Below are positions 51,103 to 60,084 of a DNA stretch of 64,000 bases, in pieces. Each line of letters opens with the position of its first letter. Position 1 is the stretch's first letter. The notes below the pieces were generated by a model. The model worked only from the letters and a program-made list of their open reading frames with translations. It did no database searches and had not been told where the DNA came from. The DNA is from CAIKBL01 sp964555355 (lineage in GTDB: Bacteria > Pseudomonadota > Gammaproteobacteria > Ga0077536): contig CAZKRY010000001.1 of the NCBI GenBank assembly GCA_964555355.1, positions 248,001 through 312,000 of the forward strand. Reading direction: 5' to 3'. The position numbers and the translations under genes are program-made.

Positions 51103-52500
51103 GTGAAGCTTCCGGTTACACATTTCGATCCCGAACTTATCGCTCGTTACGACCGACCGGGGCCTCGCTACACGTCCTACCCGACGGCGGTGCAGTTCAC
51201 GGAGGAGTTCGCGCGCGCCGAATACCAGGCGGTCGTGATCGCGAGTAACGAAGAACCGATACCGCGCCCGCTATCTTTGTATGTGCATATCCCCTTCTGC
51301 GCGAGCCCGTGTTTCTACTGCGGCTGCATGAAAATTGTGACCCGCAACTACTCGCAGGGGCTTGCGTACCTCGCCAGGTTGGAGCATGAAATTGCACTGC
51401 AGGGCAGACTGTTTGCGCCCGATCGCGCCGTCGAGCAGTTGCACTTCGGCGGCGGTACGCCGACCTTTTTTGGAGACGCCGATCTCGATCGCGTGATGCG
51501 CGCCCTAGCCAAGCACTTTCGCCTCGAGCTAGGCCCGACGCGTGAAATTTCGATCGAACTCGATCCGCGCACCGTGGATCGCGCGCGCTTGGCAAGACTC
51601 GCTGCGCTAGGATTCAATCGCGCGAGCTTAGGCGTGCAAGACTTTGAGCCGGAGGTCCAACAGGCCGTCAATCGTGTGCAATCGGCGAGCGAGACTCTAG
51701 CCTTACTGGAGGATGCACGTAACGTGGGTTTTAAGGCGCTCAGCGTCGATCTCATCTACGGATTGCCGCGGCAAACTTGCGATGGATTTGCGCGCACGCT
51801 CGCGCGCTTGAGCGCCGCCAGGCCTGATCGAATCGCGGTCTACGGCTATGCCCATCTGCCGCAGATGTTCAAACCACAGCGCCAAATTCGCGTGGAAGAT
51901 CTTCCGTCGGCGGCCGAGCGTCTAGCGTTGCTTTCGCTGACGGTCGAAAAGTTAACGCAGGCGGGATACGTGTATATCGGCATGGATCACTTTGCGCTAC
52001 CGCATGATGAACTGGTGCAGGCACAAGCCAGCGGCCACTTGCAGCGCAATTTCCAGGGCTATTCCACCCGCGGTTACTGCGACATTGTCGGCCTTGGGGT
52101 CAGTGCGATCGGGCGCGTCGGCGAAAACTACGCACAAAATGCCAAAGCGCTTGGCCCTTACTTCGACACACTCGCGCGCGATGAACTCCCCGTGCAACGT
52201 GGGTTACGGCTAAACCAGGACGATCTTATTCGGCGCGACGTCATCCAGCAGATCATGTGCGATGGCAAAATCGATTTCGCCGCCATCGGCGCGCGCCACG
52301 GCATCGAATTCAGCGAGTATTTTGCGGCCGAGATCGCCACGCTTTCGCCGTTGGTGGCCGATGGACTCGCCGAGTTCACGGCGCCAGGATTGCGTGCCAC
52401 CGCGCGTGGGCGTTTCCTGCTGCGTCATTTGGCCATGCCATTCGACGCCTATTTCAATCGTGGCCCGTCCGCGCCGGTCCGTTTCTCGAAGGCGATCTGA
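51103..52500 (+). CDS. hemN: Oxygen-independent coproporphyrinogen III oxidase HemN
   Basis: HemN is the radical SAM enzyme that makes protoporphyrinogen IX without oxygen. The 465-residue protein has the CxxxCxxC cluster with C66, C70, C73 and the extra C75 (HIPFCASPCFYCGC), then FGGGTPTF and SLGVQDFEPEVQQAVNR. The family N-terminus is RYDRPGPRYTSYPTA, so I choose GTG 51103; starts at 51031 or 51034 would put the Fnr site inside the gene. It begins the anaerobic cluster and is probably induced by low oxygen. nnrS follows after 23 nt. Confidence 0.95.
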   Translation: MKLPVTHFDPELIARYDRPGPRYTSYPTAVQFTEEFARAEYQAVVIASNEEPIPRPLSLYVHIPFCASPCFYCGCMKIVTRNYSQGLAYLARLEHEIALQGRLFAPDRAVEQLHFGGGTPTFFGDADLDRVMRALAKHFRLELGPTREISIELDPRTVDRARLARLAALGFNRASLGVQDFEPEVQQAVNRVQSASETLALLEDARNVGFKALSVDLIYGLPRQTCDGFARTLARLSAARPDRIAVYGYAHLPQMFKPQRQIRVEDLPSAAERLALLSLTVEKLTQAGYVYIGMDHFALPHDELVQAQASGHLQRNFQGYSTRGYCDIVGLGVSAIGRVGENYAQNAKALGPYFDTLARDELPVQRGLRLNQDDLIRRDVIQQIMCDGKIDFAAIGARHGIEFSEYFAAEIATLSPLVADGLAEFTAPGLRATARGRFLLRHLAMPFDAYFNRGPSAPVRFSKAI

Positions 52501-52523
52501 CCGAGTTGCCCTGTGAGGAAAAA

Positions 52524-53786
52524 TTGAATGCCCGCGATGCATCGCTAACGCCGTCGGCGAGTACGACGTTACCCGGCTGGAATAGCCTAACGGCCGCGCC
52601 TCATCGCGGACTTTTTCTCGCCGCTTTGGTGAGTCTCGCCTCGGCCAGCCTATGGTGGATCGCGCATCTCGTCGCACGCGTTGCCGGCGGACCGCGCGAA
52701 ATGCTATCGCTCACGCTGGTCCCGCTCTGGGCGCATGTTTTCCCGCTGTTATTTACCGCGCTTCCGGCGTTCATGTGTGGTTTTCTCTTTACCACCTTCT
52801 CACGCTGGATGGATGGGCCGCTAATCGGTCGTGGCGTGTATATCCCGACCGCAATCGCCTTGGTCCTCGCGACTTTGCTGTGGCTCGTGGGTATTCATGC
52901 CGCATTGTGGATAGCGGTGATGGCCGCCTGGCTGGCGACGGTCGCGCTCGCCGCCGCGCTCGCCGCGCTGGCGGCCGTAGTAGTCGCGGCGCAAAAGATC
53001 GTGATCCATGCAGTCGTTGCGCTGATCGCGTTTGCCATTGGGATCCTGGCGGCGGGAGGGTTCGCCATAAGCCTCGCGCACGGAGGCGCGGCATGGCTTC
53101 TGTTGTTCGTGCGGCTGGCGCTGTGGGGATTCTTGTTGCCCATCTTCTTCAATGTCTGTCATCGAATGGTGCCGTTTTTTTCTCACAGCGCGCTTGCGGA
53201 CTATGCAATGTGGCGGCCGACCTGGGTGCTGATCGGGTTCGTCGGCACGGCGTATGCGCGCTTTGTCGGCGAGGCACACGGCTGGTTCGCTTTCTTGCCG
53301 CCGTGCGATCTTGCGCTGCTACTACTGGCGGCGCTCTGCGCCTGGCGCTGGTCGGATCGACGCGCACGCGGGCGTCCGTTGCTATGGACGCTCTATGTCG
53401 GCGTGTGGTGGTTACCAGTAGCGCTTTTGCTGCAATTAGTTCGGGATGGCGCATTGGTCGCGAACGGCGTGTCGATCCTAGGGCGCGCGCCGGTGCATGC
53501 CATGGTTATGGGCTACTTTGCGAGCCTGGCGGTGGCGATGGTCACCCGGGTGACCGCAGGTCATTCCGGGCGTCCGTTGGCGATGGACCGCGGCATGTTG
53601 GCGGTTTTTGCCGGCATTCAACTCGCGGCGGTCGCGCGGGTCGTGAGTGAACTCATGGCGGGAGGGCCTTGGCCCCAATGGTTATTGTTCGCGGCAGGGT
53701 TATGCTGGCTCGCGGCAATCGGCGCGTGGGTCACGCAGCATGTGCCGATTTATTGGACGCCGCGCCGTGATGGCCGCCCCGGTTAA
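52524..53786 (+). CDS. nnrS: NnrS family heme-copper membrane protein
   Basis: NnrS is a membrane protein linked to nitric oxide tolerance in denitrifiers. This 420-residue product has twelve hydrophobic helices, including LWAHVFPLLFTALPAFMCGFLF, the NVCHRMVPFF segment and APVHAMVMGYFASLAVAMVTR, with His residues for heme and copper. No ATG lies in frame near the start. TTG at 52524 has GAGG 5-8 nt upstream and is the most likely initiator. It is between hemN and an uncharacterised gene, on the same transcript as judged by spacing. Confidence 0.88.
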   Translation: MNARDASLTPSASTTLPGWNSLTAAPHRGLFLAALVSLASASLWWIAHLVARVAGGPREMLSLTLVPLWAHVFPLLFTALPAFMCGFLFTTFSRWMDGPLIGRGVYIPTAIALVLATLLWLVGIHAALWIAVMAAWLATVALAAALAALAAVVVAAQKIVIHAVVALIAFAIGILAAGGFAISLAHGGAAWLLLFVRLALWGFLLPIFFNVCHRMVPFFSHSALADYAMWRPTWVLIGFVGTAYARFVGEAHGWFAFLPPCDLALLLLAALCAWRWSDRRARGRPLLWTLYVGVWWLPVALLLQLVRDGALVANGVSILGRAPVHAMVMGYFASLAVAMVTRVTAGHSGRPLAMDRGMLAVFAGIQLAAVARVVSELMAGGPWPQWLLFAAGLCWLAAIGAWVTQHVPIYWTPRRDGRPG

Positions 53787-55436
53787 ATGACCTCTACTCG
53801 CGAACTGCTGGTGATGCTGCGCGGACTGCTGGCGATGCGCTCGCACCCCAACGCGCGGCAGCAGCTCGCGTGCCTCAAGACAATCGCAGTGCGGCCGCCC
53901 CGCAACGCGCGCGACCTGCGTGTCTTCCACGATTTACTGTTGTTCATGGTGGCCTTTCCGATAAATGAAGAACTGTTGGCCACGGCAGCCGCCGCACTGC
54001 GCGGATTGCCGGCAGCTCTCGCCTCGGTTCACCTGCGCGCGGCGCGCCTTGCCCTGGAAAACTCCGGCATTGCGGGTACCGCGCTCAATGGCGGATTTAG
54101 TCTGGCGTTGACCCGTTGGTTGTTGGCGGAGTTTCCGGGAAACGTTTCGCTGGCCCAAGTCGGCGGTTCGCTCGATGCGGTGCGGCAGACGCTGATTCCC
54201 GCACTCGATCCGTTCGAGCAGGAAGTCTTAAGCGAGCACACGCCCGGCTGGGCTTCGTTTTGCGATGAGTACTTGGGCGGCTCTGATCGCCATCGTTTGT
54301 CGCGCTTGGCGGGGGCGTACGCCGCGTTGCCGGCCAGCGCGGCGTGCCAGGAAGCGCTGTTCGCGTTCGCGCAAATCCATCTGCGTTGGGAACTCGCGGC
54401 GGATGCTCCGGTGCTAACTGCCGGCCGTGCGCCATGCGCAACTCCCTATTACCACCAGCGAAAGCTACGCCACCGCGTGCCTCTGCGTGCGGCGTGGCGT
54501 GGCGGGCCCGTACGCCGCGTAAAGTTGACCGCGGCATTGCAGCGTCAACTGCTAACGATTGCCCGCGCGACGTTGTGCGCCGCATTTCGCGAAACCGATT
54601 TTTTAACTTACGCCGATCCGCGCGCCACCGAGTTCTACGATCTGGGACGAGGCCTGCGGGTCGCCTTATTCGTTATGCAGCCCGCGCGCCGCCTGGCGCT
54701 GGAAGCCTATGTCGGCTACATGGTGTTCAAAAACGGCGTGCCATTGGCGTATGGCGGCGGTTGGTTGCTCGGTATCCAAGCCAGATTCGGCATCAATGTG
54801 TTTCCGGCTTTTCGCGGCGGCGAATCGGCTTTAATTTTGGGCCGTCTTCTCTATTTGTACTCGCGTCGTTTCGGCGCTCGGCTATTCGCGGTCGAGCCCT
54901 ACCAATTGGGACGCGGCAATGCCGACGGTATTCGCTCGGCGACCTTTTGGTTTTATTACCGGCTTGGCTTTCGGCCACTCGAACCGGAGCTCAACCGGCT
55001 TGCCGCCGCGGAATACCGTAAGCTCAGGGCAAGCGGTGCGCATACTCCGCGGCGTGTATTGCGGCAACTTGCGCAATCCACCATGGTGTGGGGACCACGA
55101 TCGGCGCGGTATATCGAGGTGCGCGCACTGAGTACTTGCGTGGGGCGCTGGATCGAACAACGCAACACCGGCAACCGCGCACAGGCGCAAGCGGATGCGT
55201 TAGCCGACGCGGGGTTCCACCACCAGCGCCGCGCGCCGAGTTTGCAGCGACTCGCGGTTTTGCTCGCCGCGTGCCGGCCGCCCGGCGGATGGAAGGGGCC
55301 GGCGCGCAACGCCTGGTTTTCGTTTGCACACTTGAAGGCGCGCGATGAGATGGCTAGCGTGCGCGTGCTGCAACGGCAGCCGCAGGTATTGGCGGCGTTA
55401 CGGAGCGCGGCACAACGCGGCTTGGAATCCACATAA
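53787..55436 (+). CDS. Uncharacterised protein with GNAT-like region, in the NO cluster
   Basis: I do not recognise this 549-residue protein. Its ATG directly follows the nnrS stop with no gap, so it is translationally linked. The N-terminal 230 residues are helical and Ala/Leu/Arg-rich. Residues about 255-430 include YMVFKNGVPLAYGGGWLLG, INVFPAFRGGESALIL and GNADGIRSATFWFYYRLGFR; the last resembles the acetyl-CoA-binding and Asn-Tyr-Gly-Phe end of GNAT acyltransferases. There are no metal or redox motifs and no signal peptide. Its place between nnrS and ctaA suggests a role in NO metabolism or heme handling, but this is inference. Confidence 0.6.
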   Translation: MTSTRELLVMLRGLLAMRSHPNARQQLACLKTIAVRPPRNARDLRVFHDLLLFMVAFPINEELLATAAAALRGLPAALASVHLRAARLALENSGIAGTALNGGFSLALTRWLLAEFPGNVSLAQVGGSLDAVRQTLIPALDPFEQEVLSEHTPGWASFCDEYLGGSDRHRLSRLAGAYAALPASAACQEALFAFAQIHLRWELAADAPVLTAGRAPCATPYYHQRKLRHRVPLRAAWRGGPVRRVKLTAALQRQLLTIARATLCAAFRETDFLTYADPRATEFYDLGRGLRVALFVMQPARRLALEAYVGYMVFKNGVPLAYGGGWLLGIQARFGINVFPAFRGGESALILGRLLYLYSRRFGARLFAVEPYQLGRGNADGIRSATFWFYYRLGFRPLEPELNRLAAAEYRKLRASGAHTPRRVLRQLAQSTMVWGPRSARYIEVRALSTCVGRWIEQRNTGNRAQAQADALADAGFHHQRRAPSLQRLAVLLAACRPPGGWKGPARNAWFSFAHLKARDEMASVRVLQRQPQVLAALRSAAQRGLEST

Positions 55437-55461
55437 TCCCACACAGGAGTTAGCGACTTTG

Positions 55462-56484
55462 ATGCGGCCTCGTCCTCGCGGTATCGCCATTTGGCTGTTT
55501 GTATGTTGCGCCATGACATTCGTGATGGTGGTGTTGGGTGGACTGACGCGGCTTACGCACTCGGGTTTATCGATGGTCGAGTGGCGGCCGTTGACCGGCT
55601 GGCTACCGCCGCTTGATGAAGCTACCTGGCGGGCAACTTTCGAGGCCTATCAGCACTATCCCGAATTTCACAAAGTCAACGCGGATATGACGCTCGCCGG
55701 CTTCAAACGCATCTTCTGGCTTGAGTTCATTCATCGCTTATGGGGCCGTATTCTTGGCTTGGCGTTTTTTCTGCCGTTCCTCTACTTCGCCGTGACACGT
55801 GCGCTCGATACTTCGTTATGGCGGCGCTGCATTGCCATTTTTGTGCTCGGCGGCATGCAAGGTGTGATGGGCTGGACGATGGTCATGAGTGGTCTCGTCG
55901 ACCGGCCGGACGTCAGCCAGTACCGCCTAACCGCGCATCTCGCGCTGGCGTTCTTACTGCTCGGATACATGCTGTGGGTTGCGTTTGGTTTGTGGTGGAA
56001 CGCGGCGGCGCCCTCGGCGCCGTCTCGGCGCGTGTCGCTCACGTTGCTAACGCTCGTCTCTATCACGGTGATTTCGGGCGGTTTTGTCGCCGGCACTGAT
56101 GCCGGCTTCGCTTACAACACTTTCCCGTTGATGGCCGGACAGTGGATACCCGAGCAGCTTTTTATGTTAACGCCGGTGTGGCGCAATTTCGCCGATAACC
56201 TCATCACGGTGCAATTTACGCATCGGGTACTTGCCCTTACGACCTTCGCGTGTATTGGCGTGTTTTGGTGGCACGCACGGCGCCTGGCACGCGGCCGCGC
56301 GGTGCGCGCGCTCGATACGTTGCTCGCGCTCGCTGCGTTGCAGGTAACGCTTGGTATCTCGACCCTGCTTTTGCGCGTCCCCCTTTTGCTTGCGGCCGCG
56401 CATCAAGCGACCGCCTTACTGTTGTTCGCGGCGGCGGTATGGGTGACGCATGAAGCCTGGCGTGTCCGGGCGCCAAGCCGGTGA
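55462..56484 (+). CDS. ctaA: Heme A synthase-like protein CtaA (COX15 type)
   Basis: This 340-residue membrane protein has eight predicted helices. It starts GIAIWLFVCCAMTFVMVVLGGLTRLTHSGLSMVEW, has the conserved FKRIFWLEFIHRLWGRILG and later VQFTHRVLA and AAAHQATALLLF segments with the heme-ligating His residues of CtaA/COX15. It oxidises heme O to heme A for heme-copper enzymes. ATG 55462 or TTG 55459 may start it, with AGGAG 10-13 nt upstream. It overlaps the end of the preceding frame's downstream region by none and the next small gene overlaps its stop. With ctaB in the same cluster it supplies heme to the NorSY-like enzyme. Confidence 0.93.
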   Translation: MRPRPRGIAIWLFVCCAMTFVMVVLGGLTRLTHSGLSMVEWRPLTGWLPPLDEATWRATFEAYQHYPEFHKVNADMTLAGFKRIFWLEFIHRLWGRILGLAFFLPFLYFAVTRALDTSLWRRCIAIFVLGGMQGVMGWTMVMSGLVDRPDVSQYRLTAHLALAFLLLGYMLWVAFGLWWNAAAPSAPSRRVSLTLLTLVSITVISGGFVAGTDAGFAYNTFPLMAGQWIPEQLFMLTPVWRNFADNLITVQFTHRVLALTTFACIGVFWWHARRLARGRAVRALDTLLALAALQVTLGISTLLLRVPLLLAAAHQATALLLFAAAVWVTHEAWRVRAPSR

Positions 56485-56663
56485 TGCAGTCACTGGTTTT
56501 TTTGGCGACGGGAGTTCTGCTGTATTTTTTGGCGGACCGCGTGCTTGCTGCGGCGGAGACCCATTACGGGCGCCGTTTCGCCGCGCGCTCGATATGGTTT
56601 TTTTTCATCCTGCTCGGGCTCGCCTTACTGGTCTTTTCGTTATTGCGACGGCTTGGTTCGTAG
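56484..56663 (+). CDS. Small membrane protein, two transmembrane helices
   Basis: This 59-residue protein (MQSLVFLATGVLLYFLADRVL, then a short loop and SIWFFFILLGLALLVFSLLRR) has two hydrophobic helices. The ATG at 56484 shares one base with the ctaA stop (TGATG); a GTG at 56481 is also in frame. No family recognised. Being locked to ctaA, it may be an assembly or accessory subunit of the following heme-copper enzyme. The Dnr-type promoter begins 12 nt after its stop. Confidence 0.55.
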   Translation: MQSLVFLATGVLLYFLADRVLAAAETHYGRRFAARSIWFFFILLGLALLVFSLLRRLGS

Positions 56664-56674
56664 CTGACCCGCCT

Positions 56675-56716
56675 TGACGAAAGTCAAGGCCGCATGGAAA
56701 GCGGGCCTGCTCTAAT
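56675..56716 (+). promoter_or_regulatory. Fnr/Dnr-type class II promoter of the norSY-like operon
   Basis: The perfect palindrome TTGAC-GAAA-GTCAA (56675-56688) fits Crp/Fnr-family Dnr/NnrR sites. A -10 hexamer TCTAAT (56711-56716) is at the exact distance for a class II promoter, where the site is centred at -41.5 and transcription starts near 56723. The first gene of the operon starts at 56776. Confidence 0.75.
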
Positions 56717-56775
56717 CCGCTCCAATGGGGCGGCTCGATAATCGCTCCTTTCATAACCAACGGTGGGAGCGCGAT

Positions 56776-56940
56776 ATGTCGACACCAGAGACATCGGATG
56801 CCGTTCCGGAGCGGATCCCGGTCATGCAAAGAATTCTCGATAACCCGTTTCTGTTGCTGTTCCTCGGCGTGACGGTACCGACGGTGCTGTATGTCATCTG
56901 GGGCGTGATGGAGATCGTGCAAATCCCGCTTGCCAAGTAG
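56776..56940 (+). CDS. Small single-pass membrane protein preceding the CuA subunit
   Basis: This 54-residue protein (MSTPETSDAVPERIPVMQRI, then one helix LLLFLGVTVPTVLYVIWGVME) resembles the small extra subunits found in front of heme-copper oxidase subunit II genes of the B family. I use the ATG at 56776 with GGGAGC upstream; an upstream ATG at 56725 overlaps the transcription start region. It is 12 nt before the CuA subunit gene. Role probably structural (inference). Confidence 0.65.
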   Translation: MSTPETSDAVPERIPVMQRILDNPFLLLFLGVTVPTVLYVIWGVMEIVQIPLAK

Positions 56941-56952
56941 GAGGAGATCGCC

Positions 56953-57489
56953 ATGGCACTGACTCCTCCGACCAACCGGGTGTGGTGGAACGATCGGATC
57001 CCGAAAGTAGAGCTCACGTGGATTATCGTGGCCTTCGTGTGGGGGCTGGTGATGTTCTCGATGATGATCTACTGGCACGGCGCCGGCGAACAGAATCTCT
57101 CCAACGAAGCCTATCGCATCTCACCGGATGCGTTCGCGGCCAAAACCAACGCCGTAGTCGAGCAATACAAGGTACGCGAGGAAAAAGGCATCCCGGTGGT
57201 CAAGCCGCCGGTAGGCGCGGATATCTACTTGATCGCGCGCCTGTGGCAGTGGTGGCCCATCTATGAGCTCGAAGAAGGACAGACCTACCGATTGCATGTC
57301 TCATCGCTCGACTGGCAACACGGTTTTTCGTTGCAACCCGTGAATATCAACGTGCAGGTGCATCCTGGCTACGACATGGTCATGACCGTCACGCCCAAGG
57401 GTGTCGGTGAGTACGCCATCGTCTGCAACGAATACTGCGGGTTTGGGCATCACACGATGCTCGGCAAGATTCACGTCGTCGCGCGCTGA
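56953..57489 (+). CDS. norS: CuA-containing subunit II of a heme-copper NO reductase/oxidase (NorS-like)
   Basis: This 178-residue protein has one N-terminal helix (residues 22-40) and a periplasmic cupredoxin domain. The CuA ligands are complete: His123 in DWQHGFS, Cys158, Glu160, Cys162, His166 and Met169 in CNEYCGFGHHTM. Its short length matches subunit II of B-family (ba3-like) enzymes and of sNOR (NorS). The site AGGAGGAG precedes ATG. The catalytic subunit follows after 13 nt. It accepts electrons from cytochrome c or a cupredoxin. The nor name is chosen because the partner subunit lacks the oxidase Tyr; an oxidase role cannot be excluded. Confidence 0.85.
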   Translation: MALTPPTNRVWWNDRIPKVELTWIIVAFVWGLVMFSMMIYWHGAGEQNLSNEAYRISPDAFAAKTNAVVEQYKVREEKGIPVVKPPVGADIYLIARLWQWWPIYELEEGQTYRLHVSSLDWQHGFSLQPVNINVQVHPGYDMVMTVTPKGVGEYAIVCNEYCGFGHHTMLGKIHVVAR

Positions 57490-57502
57490 GCAGGAGGCGC
57501 AT

Positions 57503-59197
57503 ATGGCTGACACCGCATTTCGGATCTGTCCAACCACCGGTCTGAAAGTCGATCTGACCGCTGAGCGACTTATCAAGGCCAATGCCGTGACCGCGATCGT
57601 GTTTCTCGCGGTCGGCGGACTCTTTGGGTTACTGGTGGCGCTTACGCGTTGGCCTGCCGTGCATTTGCTGCCGGCGGAGACGTTTTATTTGGTGCTGACC
57701 GCGCACGGTCTCGATGTGCTCTTGGTGTGGATAATTTTCTTTGAAGTAGCGGTGCTTTATTTCGCCTCGGCCGTGGTGCTCAATTCGCGCTTGGCGACTC
57801 CGCGCTTGGCGTGGGCCGCATTCGGATTGATGCTGGCGGGGGCGCTCACCACCAATGTCGCGGTGTTGCAAGGCCGTTCGAGTGTCATGTTCACATCGTA
57901 CGTTCCGATGATGGCCGAGCCGCATTTTTACATCGGTATCGTGCTTTTCGCGGTCGGCGCCCTCACCGCATGCTTTATTTTCTTCGGTACGCTGGTCATT
58001 GCCAAAGAAGAAAAAACCTACGAGGGTTCGATCCCGCTCGTGACTTTCGGCGCGCTAACCGCCGCGATAATCGCGGTATTCACGTTGGCGTCGGGCGCGA
58101 TCATTCTGATCCCGACGATGCTGTGGTCGATGGGTATCGTCAGCAACATCGATCCGCTGATGTACAAAGCCGTATGGTGGGCAATGGGTCACTCGTCACA
58201 ACAGATAAATGTATCGGCGCACGTGGCGATTTGGTACGCAATCGCGGCGCTGGTGCTCGGCGCAAAGCCGATTTCGGAGAAGGTCAGCCGGTTGGCCTTT
58301 TTGATGTACATCCTGTTCCTGCAGCTTGCGAGTGCGCATCACATGTTGGTAGAGCCCGGGATCAGCTCGGAGTGGAAGATTTTCAACACGAGTTATGCGA
58401 TGTATCTCGCGGTATTGGGGTCGATGGTCCACGGCATGACGGTGCCCGGCACCATCGAAGCCGCGCAGCGCGCGCGCGGTTACAGCCGCGGACTTTTCGA
58501 GTGGCTACGCAAAGCGCCGTGGGGCAATCCGGCGTTTTCCGGTATGTTTCTGTCGCTGGTTTTGTTCGGTTTCTTAGGCGGTATCTCGGGTGTGGTGCTC
58601 GGTACCGAACAGATCAACCTCATCATGCACAACACGCTCTATGTGCCCGGCCATTTCCATGCCACCGTGGTCGCCGGGACTACGCTCGCGTTTATGGCGA
58701 TAACGTATTTGTTATTGCCGCTGATTTTCCGCCGCGAACTCGTGCTGCCGAGCTGGGCCAAGATTCAGCCTTACCTATTCGGTACCGGCGTCGCCGGCAT
58801 TTCATTGTTCATGATGGGCGCGGGCACCTTGGGTGTCGCCCGGCGGCATTGGGATATCACGTTCTCCGACGCGGCGTTGCAATGGGATTATCCCGCAAGC
58901 GCGATGCTCATGATGGGCTTGAACGGCCTGGCCGGGATTCTCGCGGCGACGGGCGGGTTGATCTTTATCGTGGTCGTGGTCGGCACGGTGCTCTTCGGGC
59001 GCAAAATCGGCGAGCACGAAAAAGTAAGCTTAGGTCCCCCGGCACCGGCCGCTGTGATCGGCAAGTACGGTAGCGCCGAGGGAGGCGTCCACGCGATCCC
59101 GGGCACCGTCGTGTTAGTGGGTGTGTTTTTTACGGCTTTCATCCTCTATTACTTCGTGAACTGGAAGTACTTGGCGGAAGTATGGCCGCTACGTTAA
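57503..59197 (+). CDS. norY: Heme-copper catalytic subunit, sNOR/NorY-like, Gln at the oxidase Tyr position
   Basis: This 564-residue protein has about 13 to 14 helices. Low-spin heme ligands are His68 and His386, the high-spin heme ligand His384 (VPGHFHATV), and the CuB ligands His230, His279 and His280. In oxygen reductases the CuB His is followed four residues later by the cross-linked Tyr; here the motif is GHSSQQIN, so Gln234 takes that position. That is expected for CuA-type NO reductases of the sNOR (NorSY) type described in ammonia oxidisers. AGGAGG stands five nt before ATG 57503. The Dnr-type promoter, nnrS and senC support NO reduction. Confidence 0.85.
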   Translation: MADTAFRICPTTGLKVDLTAERLIKANAVTAIVFLAVGGLFGLLVALTRWPAVHLLPAETFYLVLTAHGLDVLLVWIIFFEVAVLYFASAVVLNSRLATPRLAWAAFGLMLAGALTTNVAVLQGRSSVMFTSYVPMMAEPHFYIGIVLFAVGALTACFIFFGTLVIAKEEKTYEGSIPLVTFGALTAAIIAVFTLASGAIILIPTMLWSMGIVSNIDPLMYKAVWWAMGHSSQQINVSAHVAIWYAIAALVLGAKPISEKVSRLAFLMYILFLQLASAHHMLVEPGISSEWKIFNTSYAMYLAVLGSMVHGMTVPGTIEAAQRARGYSRGLFEWLRKAPWGNPAFSGMFLSLVLFGFLGGISGVVLGTEQINLIMHNTLYVPGHFHATVVAGTTLAFMAITYLLLPLIFRRELVLPSWAKIQPYLFGTGVAGISLFMMGAGTLGVARRHWDITFSDAALQWDYPASAMLMMGLNGLAGILAATGGLIFIVVVVGTVLFGRKIGEHEKVSLGPPAPAAVIGKYGSAEGGVHAIPGTVVLVGVFFTAFILYYFVNWKYLAEVWPLR

Positions 59198-60084
59198 GCC
59201 CCGCGCTGCTGCGTCCACGGCCCGGTGTACGCATCCGGCTGCGACATGCCGTCGAAGTCACCAAGCTGCGGATCGGCTTTGCCATTGCCCTCACCGCGGT
59301 CGCTGGGCTTGCCATTGCACCGGCGCCGTTGCCGTCGGTGCTCGATATCGCGCAATTGGTTGTGGCGATCCTGCTCGCCTCGGGGGCGGCAGGCGCTTTT
59401 AATCATTATGCCGAGCGCGACTTGGATGCACGGATGGCCCGTACGCGCGCCCGCCCGTTCGCCAGCGGTGAGTATCGAGCCGGCACCGGGTGGCTGCTCG
59501 CCATCGCCGTGCTTCTGCTGGCGGGTGTCGGGCTCGCCGCGCGCCTCAATAGCTGGGTCGCGCTGCATACCTTCCTCGGCGCGTTTTTCTATGGGGTGGT
59601 GTATACGATATGGCTGAAGCGCAAAACTTCGCTCAATATCGTGATCGGAGGCTTGAGCGGTAGCTTCGCGGTACTCGCCGGCGCCGCCGTGGTACACGCC
59701 GCGGCCGCGCCCGCGCCGCTCATTCTGGCGATGGTGTTATTTCTGTGGACGCCGCCCCATTTCTGGAGCTTGGCGTATCTTTATCGCGATGAATACCGGG
59801 CGGCTGGTGTGCCGATGCTGCCGGCATTGGTGAGCGACGCACGCGTCGCGCAGGTGGTCGCGGCGCATGTTATCGCGCTCAGCGCGTTATCCGTGGCTCC
59901 CGCTTGGTATGGCGCCGGTGCCGCCTATTTAATCTGTGCCGCGCTCGGCGGTTTGTTGTTCGTCTTTCGCGCCATGGCGTTTGTTCGCGAGCCGTCACGG
60001 GCCACGGCACGCGCGACGTTTTTCGCCTCGCTGATTCAACTTTCGTTGCTCATCGCGGGTACCTTATTCGCGCGACTGGACTAA
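59182..60084 (+). CDS. ctaB: Protoheme IX farnesyltransferase CtaB (heme O synthase)
   Basis: This 300-residue membrane prenyltransferase transfers a farnesyl group to heme B. The Asp-rich prenyl-diphosphate site is NHYAERDLDARMARTRARP, with Glu in place of the first Asp of the usual motif; the second acidic segment is RDEYRAAGVPMLP. Nine hydrophobic helices are visible. The ATG at 59182 lies 16 nt inside the norY end. senC follows with one base overlap. CtaA and CtaB in the same cluster imply heme O/A in the NorY-like enzyme. Confidence 0.93.
   Translation: MAATLSPALLRPRPGVRIRLRHAVEVTKLRIGFAIALTAVAGLAIAPAPLPSVLDIAQLVVAILLASGAAGAFNHYAERDLDARMARTRARPFASGEYRAGTGWLLAIAVLLLAGVGLAARLNSWVALHTFLGAFFYGVVYTIWLKRKTSLNIVIGGLSGSFAVLAGAAVVHAAAAPAPLILAMVLFLWTPPHFWSLAYLYRDEYRAAGVPMLPALVSDARVAQVVAAHVIALSALSVAPAWYGAGAAYLICAALGGLLFVFRAMAFVREPSRATARATFFASLIQLSLLIAGTLFARLD

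Noticed and set aside
52652..53650. Alternative frame inside nnrS
   Set aside because: Arg/Ala-rich translation with no conserved features; nnrS is the coding frame.
57811..59073. Long alternative frame inside the NorY-like gene
   Set aside because: Arg/His-rich translation without motifs, wholly inside a conserved membrane protein gene.
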